Source: Shewanella sp. GD04112 (GTDB lineage: Bacteria > Pseudomonadota > Gammaproteobacteria > Enterobacterales > Shewanellaceae). Taken from it: DNA of 64,000 nt. This document shows, one piece after another, positions 17,235-25,288 of the stretch. The position numbers and the translations under genes are program-made. The stretch covers positions 3,596,001 to 3,660,000 of the forward strand of contig NZ_JAOEAL010000001.1 of assembly GCF_029835735.1 (NCBI RefSeq), written 5' to 3'. Under the pieces are notes generated by a model that searched no databases, had not been told where the DNA came from, and saw only the letters and a list, made by a program, of their open reading frames with translations. Numbering within the stretch: the stretch's first letter is position 1; each line of letters opens with the position of its first letter.

Positions 17235-18485
17235 GTGAAAATTTATTTAGTGGGCGGAGCTGTACGAGACAGCCTGCTCAATCTCCCTATAAAAGATAAA
17301 GATTTTATGGTTGTCGGCGCGACTCCGGAGCAAATGCAGCAGTTAGGTTATCGCCAGGTAGGTAAAGACTTCCCAGTCTTTTTGCACCCTAAAACCCAAC
17401 AAGAATATGCATTAGCACGCACAGAGCGCAAAGTCGGCCTCGGCTATGGCGGTTTCAGCTGTTACGCCAGTCCGGATGTCACCCTAGAGCAAGACCTGCT
17501 GAGACGCGATTTAACCATTAATGCCATCGCCCAAGATGAGGCGGGTAACTTGTACGATCCTTACCATGGCATCGCCGATATCAACGCGCGTAAGCTGCGA
17601 CATGTGTCGGTCGCCTTTGCCGAAGATCCGCTGCGAGTATTAAGGGTTGCCCGCTTTGCCGCACGTTTTCATGACTTAGGTTTCGAGATTGCCGATGAAA
17701 CCATGGCATTAATGCAGCACATGAGCCAAACCGAGGAGTTAACCGCCCTTACCCCAGAGCGCGTCTGGCAAGAAGTCGATAAGAGTCTTGGCAGCCCTCA
17801 CCCAGAAGTCTTTTTCGAGGTGCTACGCCAATGTGGCGCCTTGAATATTCTTTTCCCTGAGATTGAGGCGCTTTTTGGTGTGCCACAACCTGAAAAATGG
17901 CACCCAGAGATAGATACGGGTTTGCACACTATGTTGGTGTTAGCTCAAGCCACCGCTCTGACAGAGGAAAAAGCCGTGCGTTTTGCCGCCCTAGTGCATG
18001 ACTTGGGTAAAGCATTAAGCCCTAAAGAGCATTGGCCTAAACACCATGGTCATGGACAAAAAGGCTTACCCGTCATTAAAAGTCTGTGTGAACGCTTGCG
18101 GATCCCCAACGAGTATCGCGATCTGGCGCTCTTGGTGAGCGACCAACATCAGAATGTGCACCAAGCTTTTGAGTTAAGGAGCGAAACTATCATCAAACTC
18201 TTCGATAAAGCCGATTTTTGGCGTAAACCAGAACGGCTGGAGCAACTTCTATTAGCCTGTCTCGCCGATATGCGTGGCCGAACCGGATTCGAGCATCACG
18301 CCTATCCACAAGGCGATTATCTTTCTGCTTGTTTTTTAGCCGCCAATACGGTCGATGTGAAGGCTATTATTGCGGCAGGTTTTCAAGGTGTACAGATAAA
18401 ACAGGCGCTCAATTCGAAGCGGATAGAGGTTGTTGAGCGAGTGAAACTCAACTGGCAGCAATCCCAAGCCAAACAAACGCCATAA
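17235..18485 (+). CDS. cca: CCA-adding tRNA nucleotidyltransferase (multifunctional)
   Basis: A 416-residue enzyme that builds or repairs the 3' CCA of tRNA. It begins with GTG. The class II nucleotidyltransferase head has YLVGGAVRDSLL and the metal-binding DxD in KDKDFMVVG. The RRDLTINAIAQD and EDPLRVLRVARFAARF motifs follow. An HD domain is present (ALVHDLGKALSPKEHWPKHH), the extra phosphohydrolase domain of gammaproteobacterial Cca, and the length matches E. coli Cca (412). The ribosome binding site is weak. It is divergent from exeA and seems monocistronic. Confidence 0.96.
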   Translation: MKIYLVGGAVRDSLLNLPIKDKDFMVVGATPEQMQQLGYRQVGKDFPVFLHPKTQQEYALARTERKVGLGYGGFSCYASPDVTLEQDLLRRDLTINAIAQDEAGNLYDPYHGIADINARKLRHVSVAFAEDPLRVLRVARFAARFHDLGFEIADETMALMQHMSQTEELTALTPERVWQEVDKSLGSPHPEVFFEVLRQCGALNILFPEIEALFGVPQPEKWHPEIDTGLHTMLVLAQATALTEEKAVRFAALVHDLGKALSPKEHWPKHHGHGQKGLPVIKSLCERLRIPNEYRDLALLVSDQHQNVHQAFELRSETIIKLFDKADFWRKPERLEQLLLACLADMRGRTGFEHHAYPQGDYLSACFLAANTVDVKAIIAAGFQGVQIKQALNSKRIEVVERVKLNWQQSQAKQTP

Positions 18486-18719
18486 AATTGTAATATTTTT
18501 GTAAATGCGACCACACTTTCTGGTAAATACAGTGCCATTTTTCGATGAAAAAGGCCGATATAACCGCGAAAAAACGCTTTTAAAAAAAATTTATATGTCT
18601 ATAGTGGTTAAACGCATTAATATTCGTAGCAAATTAAAATAGCTATGTCATAATTAGGCAGTTTCGATTCCAAAGTGACGAAACATTCAAATCCAACCTA
18701 TTTTAAGGGATTTTTTACA

Positions 18720-18986
18720 ATGAACAAAAAAGTACTGATGATTGCTGGTTTAGCAATGACTGCCCTACTAGGTGGTTGTGCAAACACTACTGCTCTGGAA
18801 GAAAGCGTTGCAACTCTGGGCAACAAAGTTGATCAATTGTCAGCTGATGTTAGCTCTCTGAAATCAGAGCAAAGCAAACTGTCTGCAGACGTTAAAGATG
18901 CTAAAGCAGCAGCTATGGACGCACAAGCAGAAGCTAAGCGCGCTAACGACCGTCTAGACAACGTTGCTTCTCGTTACAAGAAGTAA
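18720..18986 (+). CDS. lpp: Major outer-membrane lipoprotein, Lpp (Braun) type
   Basis: An 88-residue lipoprotein. Signal peptide MNKKVLMIAGLAMTALLGGC ends in the lipobox LGGC with Cys-20 as the lipidated residue. The rest is a single heptad-repeat helix (VATLGNKVDQLSADVSSL, then KDAKAAAMDAQAEAKRAND) that would trimerise. It ends in SRYKK, and the terminal Lys is the residue that L,D-transpeptidases link to peptidoglycan in E. coli Lpp. Codon use is strongly biased to abundant-gene codons (aaa, gct, ctg), as expected for a very highly expressed gene. AAGGGA lies about 9 bases upstream of the ATG. An upstream in-frame ATG at 18675 lacks these features. Confidence 0.9.
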   Translation: MNKKVLMIAGLAMTALLGGCANTTALEESVATLGNKVDQLSADVSSLKSEQSKLSADVKDAKAAAMDAQAEAKRANDRLDNVASRYKK

Positions 18987-19023
18987 TGATAAGTAATTAA
19001 CCTGTAATTCAGCAGGTTAGCAT

Positions 19024-19077
19024 AAAAGGCTTGAGAAAGATGAAAGCGAATAGCACATCCATCCAAGCCTTTTTTTA
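19024..19077 (+). terminator. Terminator of the lpp-like gene
   Basis: AAAAGGCTTG / CAAGCCTTTT pairs across a 30-base loop and is followed by a T-run. The large loop is unusual. A smaller imperfect AACCTG / CAGGTT hairpin precedes it. Confidence 0.7.
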
Positions 19078-19609
19078 TGGCCTTAGTTAATCCAAGCACC
19101 CATCTTATCTTTAAAAGTCATCTCCAATTTAAACCTACACTTTCTCGGCTCTTTAGCCCTTTACACTCATCATCTCTTTAAAACTCATTCGGCTTAACGG
19201 CAATGCCAGTCCAAAACCGAAGTTCATCGCTCATTTGTTTTAAGTGGATTTGATTTTTAATCTCATCCATAAACTGAGATTTTAAGTTTTCTTAATCTCC
19301 ACGAATCTTTTTGCTTAAAACTTTATTTTTGCCCCAGTGTTATCGTCGGCATTTTAAAGAAACTGCAACGCGACAAACTGAGGCCATTAGGGAAACAAAG
19401 GCAATAAACGGGTAATAATTGTGAGAGACAAAAGTGTAATAAAGATAAAGTTTAAGGGACGCCGTTTCGCATTTACATTAAAACAACATAAAAAGCTCGA
19501 TTAGTATCATAGACTTGCGCAATTCACCCTATTCAAGCACCCAGAAACGCATTCCCTAAACCAATGAATAGATTAAAAAACATCCTATTCAATTAGGTGT
19601 TTTGGCCTA
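19078..19609. other. Intergenic region with a possible short coding remnant
   Basis: About 530 bases with no full-length gene. On the minus strand a protein-like stretch starts at an ATG near 19277 and ends at TAA (19182-19184 region): MDEIKNQIHLKQMSDELRF continuing to KPNEF. There is no good ribosome site. Its composition looks like the tail of a real protein rather than random sequence, so it may be a decayed gene end or a very small protein. Confidence 0.35.
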
Positions 19610-20449
19610 TTAGGACTCAATTAAAGACTTTTGCGCTAAGACCAAAACAAAATCAATTTCCAGCGTATCGAAGGCTTTCGTCCGAATAAGGTGTTTAACT
19701 TGTTCAGAGGCTCGCCACGCATAGGGTGTCATATCCAGCAAGACCAGCGCTTGTTCACCCGTAACGGACAAACTAAATTGCAATTGCTGCTGTTCTTTGA
19801 CAATTAAACCCGAAGGTAAGTTAATTTGGGGCATTTTTTCAGTCAGTTCCGGATAAATACACTCCCTAATTTGCCACAAATGCCGCGCCCCCGGGATCAC
19901 CAGTAACATCAAGCCCTGGTCTTTAAGGACTCGAACGCATTCCTTCCCCTTCAACGGCTTATCGACCACGGTAATAAGGTCAATGCAATTGTCGGCAAAA
20001 GGCAGCACTTTTGAGGTGCTTAAGCACAGCGCGGCAGGGGTTTGCGCTTTGGCCGCAGCAAAAATAGTATTTTCTGCGTCCGCTACGCCACTGTACTGGA
20101 CGTTTAGCTCGTTTGTGAGTTTAGGTAGTACAGAAGCTAAAGCTCGCAAATAGAAGCCGTCAGCGCACTCATAGTCCAATAGGCAATCATCCGCTTTCAG
20201 ATGAGGGGCGATGATCGCCGCCATTTTTTCAACTAAAGGTGAAAAAATCCCCGACTCAAGCAAGAAGCGCTTTGCCCGCACTTGCTGACGAGAGTCGCCA
20301 GTTGGCTTTTGCCGTGCTGGTTTAGTAAAAATCCAATAACCCGCTTCGCTTTTATCAAAATGGTGCTTGTTCGCACAGTAAAAACCTTGGGATGCCTGAT
20401 GCTGCATCAGTGCCGAACCACAGGTAGGACATTGAAATTGAAGGCCCAT
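19610..20449 (-). CDS. rlmA: RlmA-like 23S rRNA (guanine-N1)-methyltransferase
   Basis: A 279-residue protein aligned by eye with E. coli RlmA, which methylates G745 of 23S rRNA. The N-terminal zinc-binding module is present (FQCPTCGSAL ... FYCANKHHFD). GARHLWQIRECIYPEL and LLDMTPYAWRASE near the C-terminus match RlmA segments. However the SAM-binding motif I, DIGCGEGYY in RlmA, reads LLDYECADGFYLRA here, and the following motif (LPFADNCIDLITVVDKP) is also divergent. It may be an active diverged enzyme or one that has lost methyl-donor binding. AACGGAG is a good ribosome site. It stands alone. Confidence 0.78.
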   Translation of the reverse strand: MGLQFQCPTCGSALMQHQASQGFYCANKHHFDKSEAGYWIFTKPARQKPTGDSRQQVRAKRFLLESGIFSPLVEKMAAIIAPHLKADDCLLDYECADGFYLRALASVLPKLTNELNVQYSGVADAENTIFAAAKAQTPAALCLSTSKVLPFADNCIDLITVVDKPLKGKECVRVLKDQGLMLLVIPGARHLWQIRECIYPELTEKMPQINLPSGLIVKEQQQLQFSLSVTGEQALVLLDMTPYAWRASEQVKHLIRTKAFDTLEIDFVLVLAQKSLIES

Positions 20450-20487
20450 AACTTACTCCGTTAACGAAAATCCGCGCCTAAAAACAC

Positions 20488-20514
20488 AAAAATCGGGTAC
20501 TAGACCCGATTTTT
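20488..20514 (-). terminator. Intrinsic terminator of uppP
   Basis: AAAAATCGGGT / ACCCGATTTTT with a 5-base loop, between the rlmA start and the uppP stop. It follows uppP on the minus strand. Confidence 0.85.
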
Positions 20515-20532
20515 AGCCATGACGCCTCTGTA

Positions 20533-21333
20533 TTATAGGAAGATAAATCCACATAACACAGCACCGAGGATGAGGCGGTAAATCACAAATGGCGTCATAC
20601 CCATACGGCTGATGATTTTTAAGAAATAGTGAATACACAGATAAGCGGCTACAAATGAAATCACAGTGCCAAGTGTCAGTGCTTGATAATCAATGGGAAG
20701 CGGGCTTTCAGCCAAATCTTTACCCACTAGAATAGCCGCGCCCAAACTGACAGGCACAGACATCAAAAACGAGAAACGCGCTGCGGCATCACGGCTAAGA
20801 CCTAACATCAGCGCGGCAGTCATCGTCGCGCCCGAGCGTGAAGTACCAGGAATTAACGCTAGCGCCTGAGCAAAACCAATTAATAGCGCCTTGCGCCAAC
20901 CCGTTTGATAAACCGTTAAGTCACGGCGTGACATCTTATCCGCCCACCAAAGCAGTAAACCAAAGACCACAGTCGTCACGGCGATAACACCAGCGCTGCG
21001 CAGATGGGTTTCGATAAAGTCTTTGGCCATAAAGCCAAAAAACACTGCAGGTAAAGTGGCAAGAATGATCCACCAGGCTAACTTACTGTCATCGGAATGC
21101 TGACCTTTCACCATGCTAGCAATCCAGGCCTTGAACATGGCCCAGAGTTCATTGCGAAAATAAATCACCACGGCGAATAATGAACCCGTGTTCACGGCAA
21201 CGTCGAAGGATAAGCCTTGGTCTTCCCAGCCTAAAAGCTGTGCGGGTAGGATAAGGTGCGCCGAACTAGAAATGGGGAGGAACTCTGTTAATCCTTGAAT
21301 TAACGCTAAAATAATTACCTGAAACGTATCCAT
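20533..21333 (-). CDS. uppP: Undecaprenyl-diphosphatase
   Basis: A 266-residue inner-membrane enzyme that dephosphorylates undecaprenyl diphosphate, recycling the lipid carrier of peptidoglycan synthesis. Both family motifs are intact: [16 protein letters not shown] (the E/QGxxE-type motif) and [10 protein letters not shown]. Eight or so hydrophobic segments match BacA/UppP. The start is MDTFQVIIL (21333), with AGGA 7 bases upstream. It follows folK with an 18-base gap, so the two are probably cotranscribed. Confidence 0.95.
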
Positions 21334-21351
21334 GACAATCCTATCAATCAA

Positions 21352-21855
21352 TTAAAAAGTGAGCCCATGAGGCCATTCAAAGGCTACTGGCCACAGCTTT
21401 TGCGACGCTTTATCATATTCATCCCACATTACGGCATAGGTTTTCTGCTGCAATGGGTGAACCAAATCGGGGGCGATTTCCGCTAAAGGCCAAAGCACAA
21501 AAGCATTAGTGACAATTTCGGCGCGGGGCAGTACCACAGGGATCTGACAAACGACATCATCGTAAAGCAATAGGTCAATATCTAAGGTTCTTGGACTAAA
21601 CTTTTTGGCCCCCACCAACCGGCCGTGATTTTGCTCGATTTGCTTAAACTGCGCAACTACCTCAGCAATATTCAGGCTCGTTTGTGCACAGGCCACCATA
21701 TTTAAAAAGTTAGTGCCATCAAACCCTACGGCTTCACTCTCATACATAGAAGAAAGCTGCAGTGGACCAAAGTGCTCTCGTAATGACTGCAAGCCCGCCT
21801 TCAGATAGCGAGAAGGTTCTATATTACTGCCTAAACTAATGTATATACGTGCCAT
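21352..21855 (-). CDS. folK: 2-amino-4-hydroxy-6-hydroxymethyldihydropteridine pyrophosphokinase
   Basis: A 167-residue cytoplasmic enzyme of folate synthesis that transfers pyrophosphate to the pterin alcohol. The family signature SPRTLDIDLLLYDD is present, as is the N-terminal YISLGSNIEP. VLPRAEIVTNAFVLWPLAEI matches the HPxxxxRxFVLxPLxE region with the His and the first Pro changed. Start MARIYISL (21855); an ATG two codons earlier is equally possible. It lies between folB, the preceding enzyme of the pathway, and uppP. Confidence 0.94.
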   Translation of the reverse strand: MARIYISLGSNIEPSRYLKAGLQSLREHFGPLQLSSMYESEAVGFDGTNFLNMVACAQTSLNIAEVVAQFKQIEQNHGRLVGAKKFSPRTLDIDLLLYDDVVCQIPVVLPRAEIVTNAFVLWPLAEIAPDLVHPLQQKTYAVMWDEYDKASQKLWPVAFEWPHGLTF

Positions 21856-21910
21856 ACCCATGTCCGAACCGTCTGCCTAACTAAGCTAAAACCCGAATCT
21901 AGAGAACCAA

Positions 21911-22261
21911 TTAGCGTGAGCGTTCAATCTCAACCCCAACGGCAGAGGCCGAAGGCACGGCGCCGGGTTTCATCACCACGACTTTCACCCAATTGACCTT
22001 AAACTCATTGAGCACACATTCGGCCACTCGTTCGGCCACGGTTTCGATTAACTCGATGGGCTTTTCGGTGACGAGCTGAGTCAGGCGGTTTGACACCGTT
22101 TCATAGCAGAGCGCGTATTGATAGTCGTCAGTTGCCGCCGCGGCCTTATTGTCCCAAGCCATGTCGAGATCCAAAAACAGGCTCTGCTGGATTTTCTTTT
22201 CCCATTCATAGACGCCAATCACAGTATCAATACGTAATTGTCGAATAAGCACTTTATCCAT
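21911..22261 (-). CDS. folB: Dihydroneopterin aldolase
   Basis: A 116-residue enzyme cleaving dihydroneopterin to the substrate of FolK, next to it. The conserved N-terminal IRQLRIDTVIGVYEWE contains the substrate-binding Glu. LCYETVSNRLTQ and IELIETVAERVAE supply the second conserved Glu, and VVVMKPGAVPSASAVGVEIER contains the catalytic Lys; each matches FolB. AGGAATTAGT precedes the ATG. It is divergent from plsY; a 260-base gap holds both promoters. Confidence 0.94.
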   Translation of the reverse strand: MDKVLIRQLRIDTVIGVYEWEKKIQQSLFLDLDMAWDNKAAAATDDYQYALCYETVSNRLTQLVTEKPIELIETVAERVAECVLNEFKVNWVKVVVMKPGAVPSASAVGVEIERSR

Positions 22262-22522
22262 ACTAATTCCTACTAACTCATGCCAATGAGGTCTGATAAG
22301 CTAAACGCGATAGAGTCTGTATAATCCGCCGTTCGATGGAACGACTAATTTACTTTCTACTCGGACCAATCCGAAGTAGGATAACGCCCAAATGGATTTG
22401 TTCGTTCAGAAACTATCGCAACTTGATAAGTCGCGTTATCGCTATCGCTTATGACTGAATGCTTGCCAAGAGGCTGTTTAATTGTGGCGCGATAATACCT
22501 TAAGACGTGTAAGGAAACCAAT

Positions 22523-23134
22523 GTGAGTCAATTAACACTGACACTTTTGATGATTGTGGCCGCCTATTTAGCCGGTTCTGTCTCAAGTGCTGTGCTAGTG
22601 TGTAGGATGAGAGGCCTACCCGACCCCAGATCGCAAGGCTCAGGCAACCCCGGAGCCACCAACGTGCTGCGCATTGGCGGCGCAAGCTCGGCTGCCATGG
22701 TGTTATTTTTCGATATGCTTAAGGGCGCCTTACCCACCTATCTTGCCTATTTAATGGGAATCGATGCCATTTCCCTCGGTTTGATCGCAATCGCCGCCTG
22801 TCTTGGCCATATCTATCCGATATTTTTTGGTTTTAAAGGTGGCAAAGGTGTGGCGACCGCTTTTGGTGCCATGGCGCCGATTGGTGATGACTTGGCCATC
22901 TGCTTGATGGCATCTTGGGTCGTCTTAGTCCTGATCAGCCGCTACTCTTCCCTCGCTGCTATTATCACCGCCCTACTGGCACCACTTTATACTTGGTGGC
23001 TGGATGACAGATTTACGATCCCCGTCGCTATGCTCTCAACCCTGATTATCATCCGCCATAAAGAAAATATTCAGCGGTTACTGAAAGGTGAAGAGTCTAA
23101 GGTGTCACGTAAAAAGCGTCCTAAAGCACCTTAG
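22523..23134 (+). CDS. plsY: Acyl-phosphate:glycerol-3-phosphate acyltransferase
   Basis: A 203-residue inner-membrane enzyme making lysophosphatidate, the first step of phospholipid synthesis. It starts with GTG after AAGGA. The three PlsY motifs are present: AYLAGSVSSAVLVCR with the following GSGNPGATNVLR, GHIYPIFFGFKGGKGVATAFG, and a C-terminal IIRHKENIQRLLKGEE. Five membrane segments are likely. Its position between folB and tsaD is a common gammaproteobacterial order. Confidence 0.95.
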   Translation: MSQLTLTLLMIVAAYLAGSVSSAVLVCRMRGLPDPRSQGSGNPGATNVLRIGGASSAAMVLFFDMLKGALPTYLAYLMGIDAISLGLIAIAACLGHIYPIFFGFKGGKGVATAFGAMAPIGDDLAICLMASWVVLVLISRYSSLAAIITALLAPLYTWWLDDRFTIPVAMLSTLIIIRHKENIQRLLKGEESKVSRKKRPKAP

Positions 23135-23251
23135 TTATGTAACACTCTAGTTACTCAACACCATAGCTATACTAAAAATACTCACGCCGAGAAATGACTT
23201 GATAGCTCATTCGAGAAACAATATGCGAGTGACCAATCCAAGAGAACCATA

Positions 23252-23284
23252 AAAAAAACAGCGCATTATGCGCTGTTTTTTTAT
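23252..23284. terminator. Bidirectional terminator between plsY and tsaD
   Basis: AAAAAACAGCGCA / TGCGCTGTTTTTT with loop TTA lies 25 bases past the tsaD stop and about 120 bases past plsY. Confidence 0.85.
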
Positions 23285-23308
23285 TGTTCTTATTTGGCTC
23301 GCGATAAC

Positions 23309-24325
23309 CTACGCAACTGGCGGTAAGGTATCGAGCGGCCATCTCGGTTGCCCTTTGACCGCTAAGTCTTCCTGTTGCCCCGCCTTTAAACGCTGCAGGC
23401 CAGCAAAGGCAATCATGGCACCATTGTCAGTACAGAATTCACCACGTGGATAATAAACTCGGCCACCGATAGAGGTCATCATCTCGGCCAAGGTTTCCCG
23501 TAAGCGCGTGTTGGCGCTCACACCACCGGCTATCACTAAACGGTTATAGCCGGTTTGTTTTAACGCGCGGCGACATTTAATCGCGAGCGTATCGACGACC
23601 GCTTCTTCAAAGGCGCGGGCGATGTTCGCGCGGGTTTGCTCATCATCGGGCTCAGCGGCAATGGTATTGGCGGTAAAGGTTTTAAGCCCTGAGAAACTAA
23701 AATCGAGTCCGGGTCTGTCGGTCATTGGCCGAGGAAATTGATAACCTGCTGGCTCACCTTTAGCGGCCAGTTTCGCAAGCCGTGGACCACCGGGATAATC
23801 CAGCCCCATTAACTTAGCGGTTTTATCGAAGGCTTCACCAGCGGCGTCATCCACCGACTCACCTAAGACTTCATAAAGGCCGATACCATCGACCTTTACT
23901 AACATGGAGTGGCCACCAGACACTAACAGTGCCACAAAGGGAAACTCTGGCGCATCGTCTTCCAGCATTGGCGCCAACAGATGCCCTTCCATATGGTGCA
24001 CACCGATGGCGGGTTTGTTCCAAGCAAAGGCAAGTGAGCGGCCAACACAAGCGCCCACTAATAAAGCACCAATAAGGCCTGGGCCTTTGGTGTAGGCAAT
24101 CCCATCTAAATCGGCAATTTCGGTATTGGCATTTTTCAGCGCTTGGCGGATCAGCGGGACAATTTTGCGCACATGGTCGCGGGAAGCCAGTTCAGGCACA
24201 ACCCCACCATAATCCGCATGCAACTTAACCTGACTATATAAAGCATGGGAAAGTAACCCTAGCTTATCGTCATAGACGGCAATACCTGTCTCGTCACAAG
24301 ATGTCTCAATACCTAGAACCCGCAT
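23309..24325 (-). CDS. tsaD: tRNA N6-threonylcarbamoyladenosine synthase subunit TsaD
   Basis: A 338-residue ASKHA-fold protein that transfers the threonylcarbamoyl group to A37 of ANN-decoding tRNAs with TsaB and TsaE. The N-terminus RVLGIETSCDETGIAVYDD and the metal-binding HxxxH in GVHHMEGHLLAP are intact. The KGPGLIGALLVG, SGGHSMLVKV and VIAGGVSANTRLRE motifs are also present. The length is typical. GAGG lies 5 bases upstream. It is divergent from rpsU, as in many Gammaproteobacteria. Confidence 0.97.
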   Translation of the reverse strand: MRVLGIETSCDETGIAVYDDKLGLLSHALYSQVKLHADYGGVVPELASRDHVRKIVPLIRQALKNANTEIADLDGIAYTKGPGLIGALLVGACVGRSLAFAWNKPAIGVHHMEGHLLAPMLEDDAPEFPFVALLVSGGHSMLVKVDGIGLYEVLGESVDDAAGEAFDKTAKLMGLDYPGGPRLAKLAAKGEPAGYQFPRPMTDRPGLDFSFSGLKTFTANTIAAEPDDEQTRANIARAFEEAVVDTLAIKCRRALKQTGYNRLVIAGGVSANTRLRETLAEMMTSIGGRVYYPRGEFCTDNGAMIAFAGLQRLKAGQQEDLAVKGQPRWPLDTLPPVA

Positions 24326-24438
24326 GGTGCCTCATATCCAAATTACCAAAGGGCGCTAATTCTACCTGTATGATGGCAATTACTCCAGCCGCCGATCATC
24401 ATATTCCTGTGGCCAAACCCGCCACACAGGATTAGGGC

Positions 24439-24466
24439 TTTACAAGCCTAGTTGTCTCGGTATAAA
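24439..24466 (+). promoter_or_regulatory. Predicted sigma-70 promoter of the rpsU-dnaG-rpoD operon
   Basis: TTTACA at 24439-24444 and TATAAA at 24461-24466 are 16 bases apart, about 75 bases upstream of rpsU. This is a by-eye consensus match only. Confidence 0.5.
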
Positions 24467-24539
24467 ATTCCGCACCATTTTAAATACACTTGGTTCAAGC
24501 AATTGAACCACACAACCTACACCTAAGGGGTGATGGCGT

Positions 24540-24755
24540 ATGCCAATTATTAAAGTACGTGAAAACGAACCATTCGACGTAGCTCTGCGTCGTTTCAAGC
24601 GCTCTTGTGAAAAAGCTGGTATTTTAGCTGACGTGCGTGCTCGTGAATTCTACGAGAAGCCAACTACTGCACGTAAGCGCGCTAAAGCAGCTGCAGTTAA
24701 ACGTTTAGCTAAAAAGCTTTCTCGCGAAAACGCACGTCGCGTACGTTTATACTAA
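24540..24755 (+). CDS. rpsU: 30S ribosomal protein S21
   Basis: A 71-residue, very basic protein of the small subunit, needed for initiation. The sequence PIIKVRENEPFDVALRRFKR followed by an Arg/Lys-rich helix and the ending RRVRLY matches bS21 throughout. Codon use is strongly biased (cgt, gct, aaa). AAGGGGTG upstream. First gene of the macromolecular synthesis operon: yqeY starts 6 bases after its stop. Confidence 0.98.
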   Translation: MPIIKVRENEPFDVALRRFKRSCEKAGILADVRAREFYEKPTTARKRAKAAAVKRLAKKLSRENARRVRLY

Positions 24756-24761
24756 TCTCTT

Positions 24762-25205
24762 ATGAGCCTAATTGATCAGCTAAAAGACCATATGAAACAG
24801 GCCATGATCGCCAAAGAGAAGGCGAGATTGAGTACTATTCGTATGGCACTTGCAGCCATCAAACAGATTGAAGTGGATACCCGCGAAAGCCTGAATGATG
24901 AGCAGGTTATAGCTGTCTTAACCAAAATGGTGAAACAACGTCGCGATTCGATTGCTCAATATGAAGCAGCGGGTCGTAGCGAGTTGGCCGCAGCAGAAGC
25001 AGAAGAGATTCAAGTTATTGAAACTTTCCTGCCGACTCCCCTCTCTGAGGCGGAAATTGCCGCGTTCATCGATGCCGCTATTGCTGAAATAGGCGCATCC
25101 TCCATGGCGGATATGGGCAAAGTAATGGGAGCATTAAAACCTAAAGTTCAAGGACGTGCAGACATGGGCGCTATCGGCGCTATGATCCGTGCAAAATTGC
25201 AATAA
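24762..25205 (+). CDS. yqeY: GatB/YqeY domain protein
   Basis: A 147-residue soluble protein consisting of one GatB/YqeY domain: helical N-terminal part (LIDQLKDHMKQAMIAKEKARLS) and a C-terminal mini-domain with ADMGKVMGALKPKVQGRADMG. It resembles the tRNA-binding tail of GatB. The precise function is unknown. No strong ribosome site, but it begins 6 bases after rpsU, so translation is likely coupled. The gene commonly sits between rpsU and dnaG. Confidence 0.93.
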   Translation: MSLIDQLKDHMKQAMIAKEKARLSTIRMALAAIKQIEVDTRESLNDEQVIAVLTKMVKQRRDSIAQYEAAGRSELAAAEAEEIQVIETFLPTPLSEAEIAAFIDAAIAEIGASSMADMGKVMGALKPKVQGRADMGAIGAMIRAKLQ

Positions 25206-25223
25206 TTAGCGTTTCAATGTATG

Positions 25224-25256
25224 AACAAGCCGTGCCTATGCGCGGCTTGTTTGTTT
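25224..25256 (+). terminator. Attenuating hairpin between yqeY and dnaG
   Basis: Stem AACAAGCCG / CGGCTTGTT followed by TGTTT. It resembles a weak terminator. In the E. coli operon a partial terminator upstream of dnaG lowers primase level relative to S21; a similar role is inferred here. Confidence 0.55.
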
Positions 25257-25288
25257 AAATTCGCGCAAGGCGAGATTTTAAGCACTCA

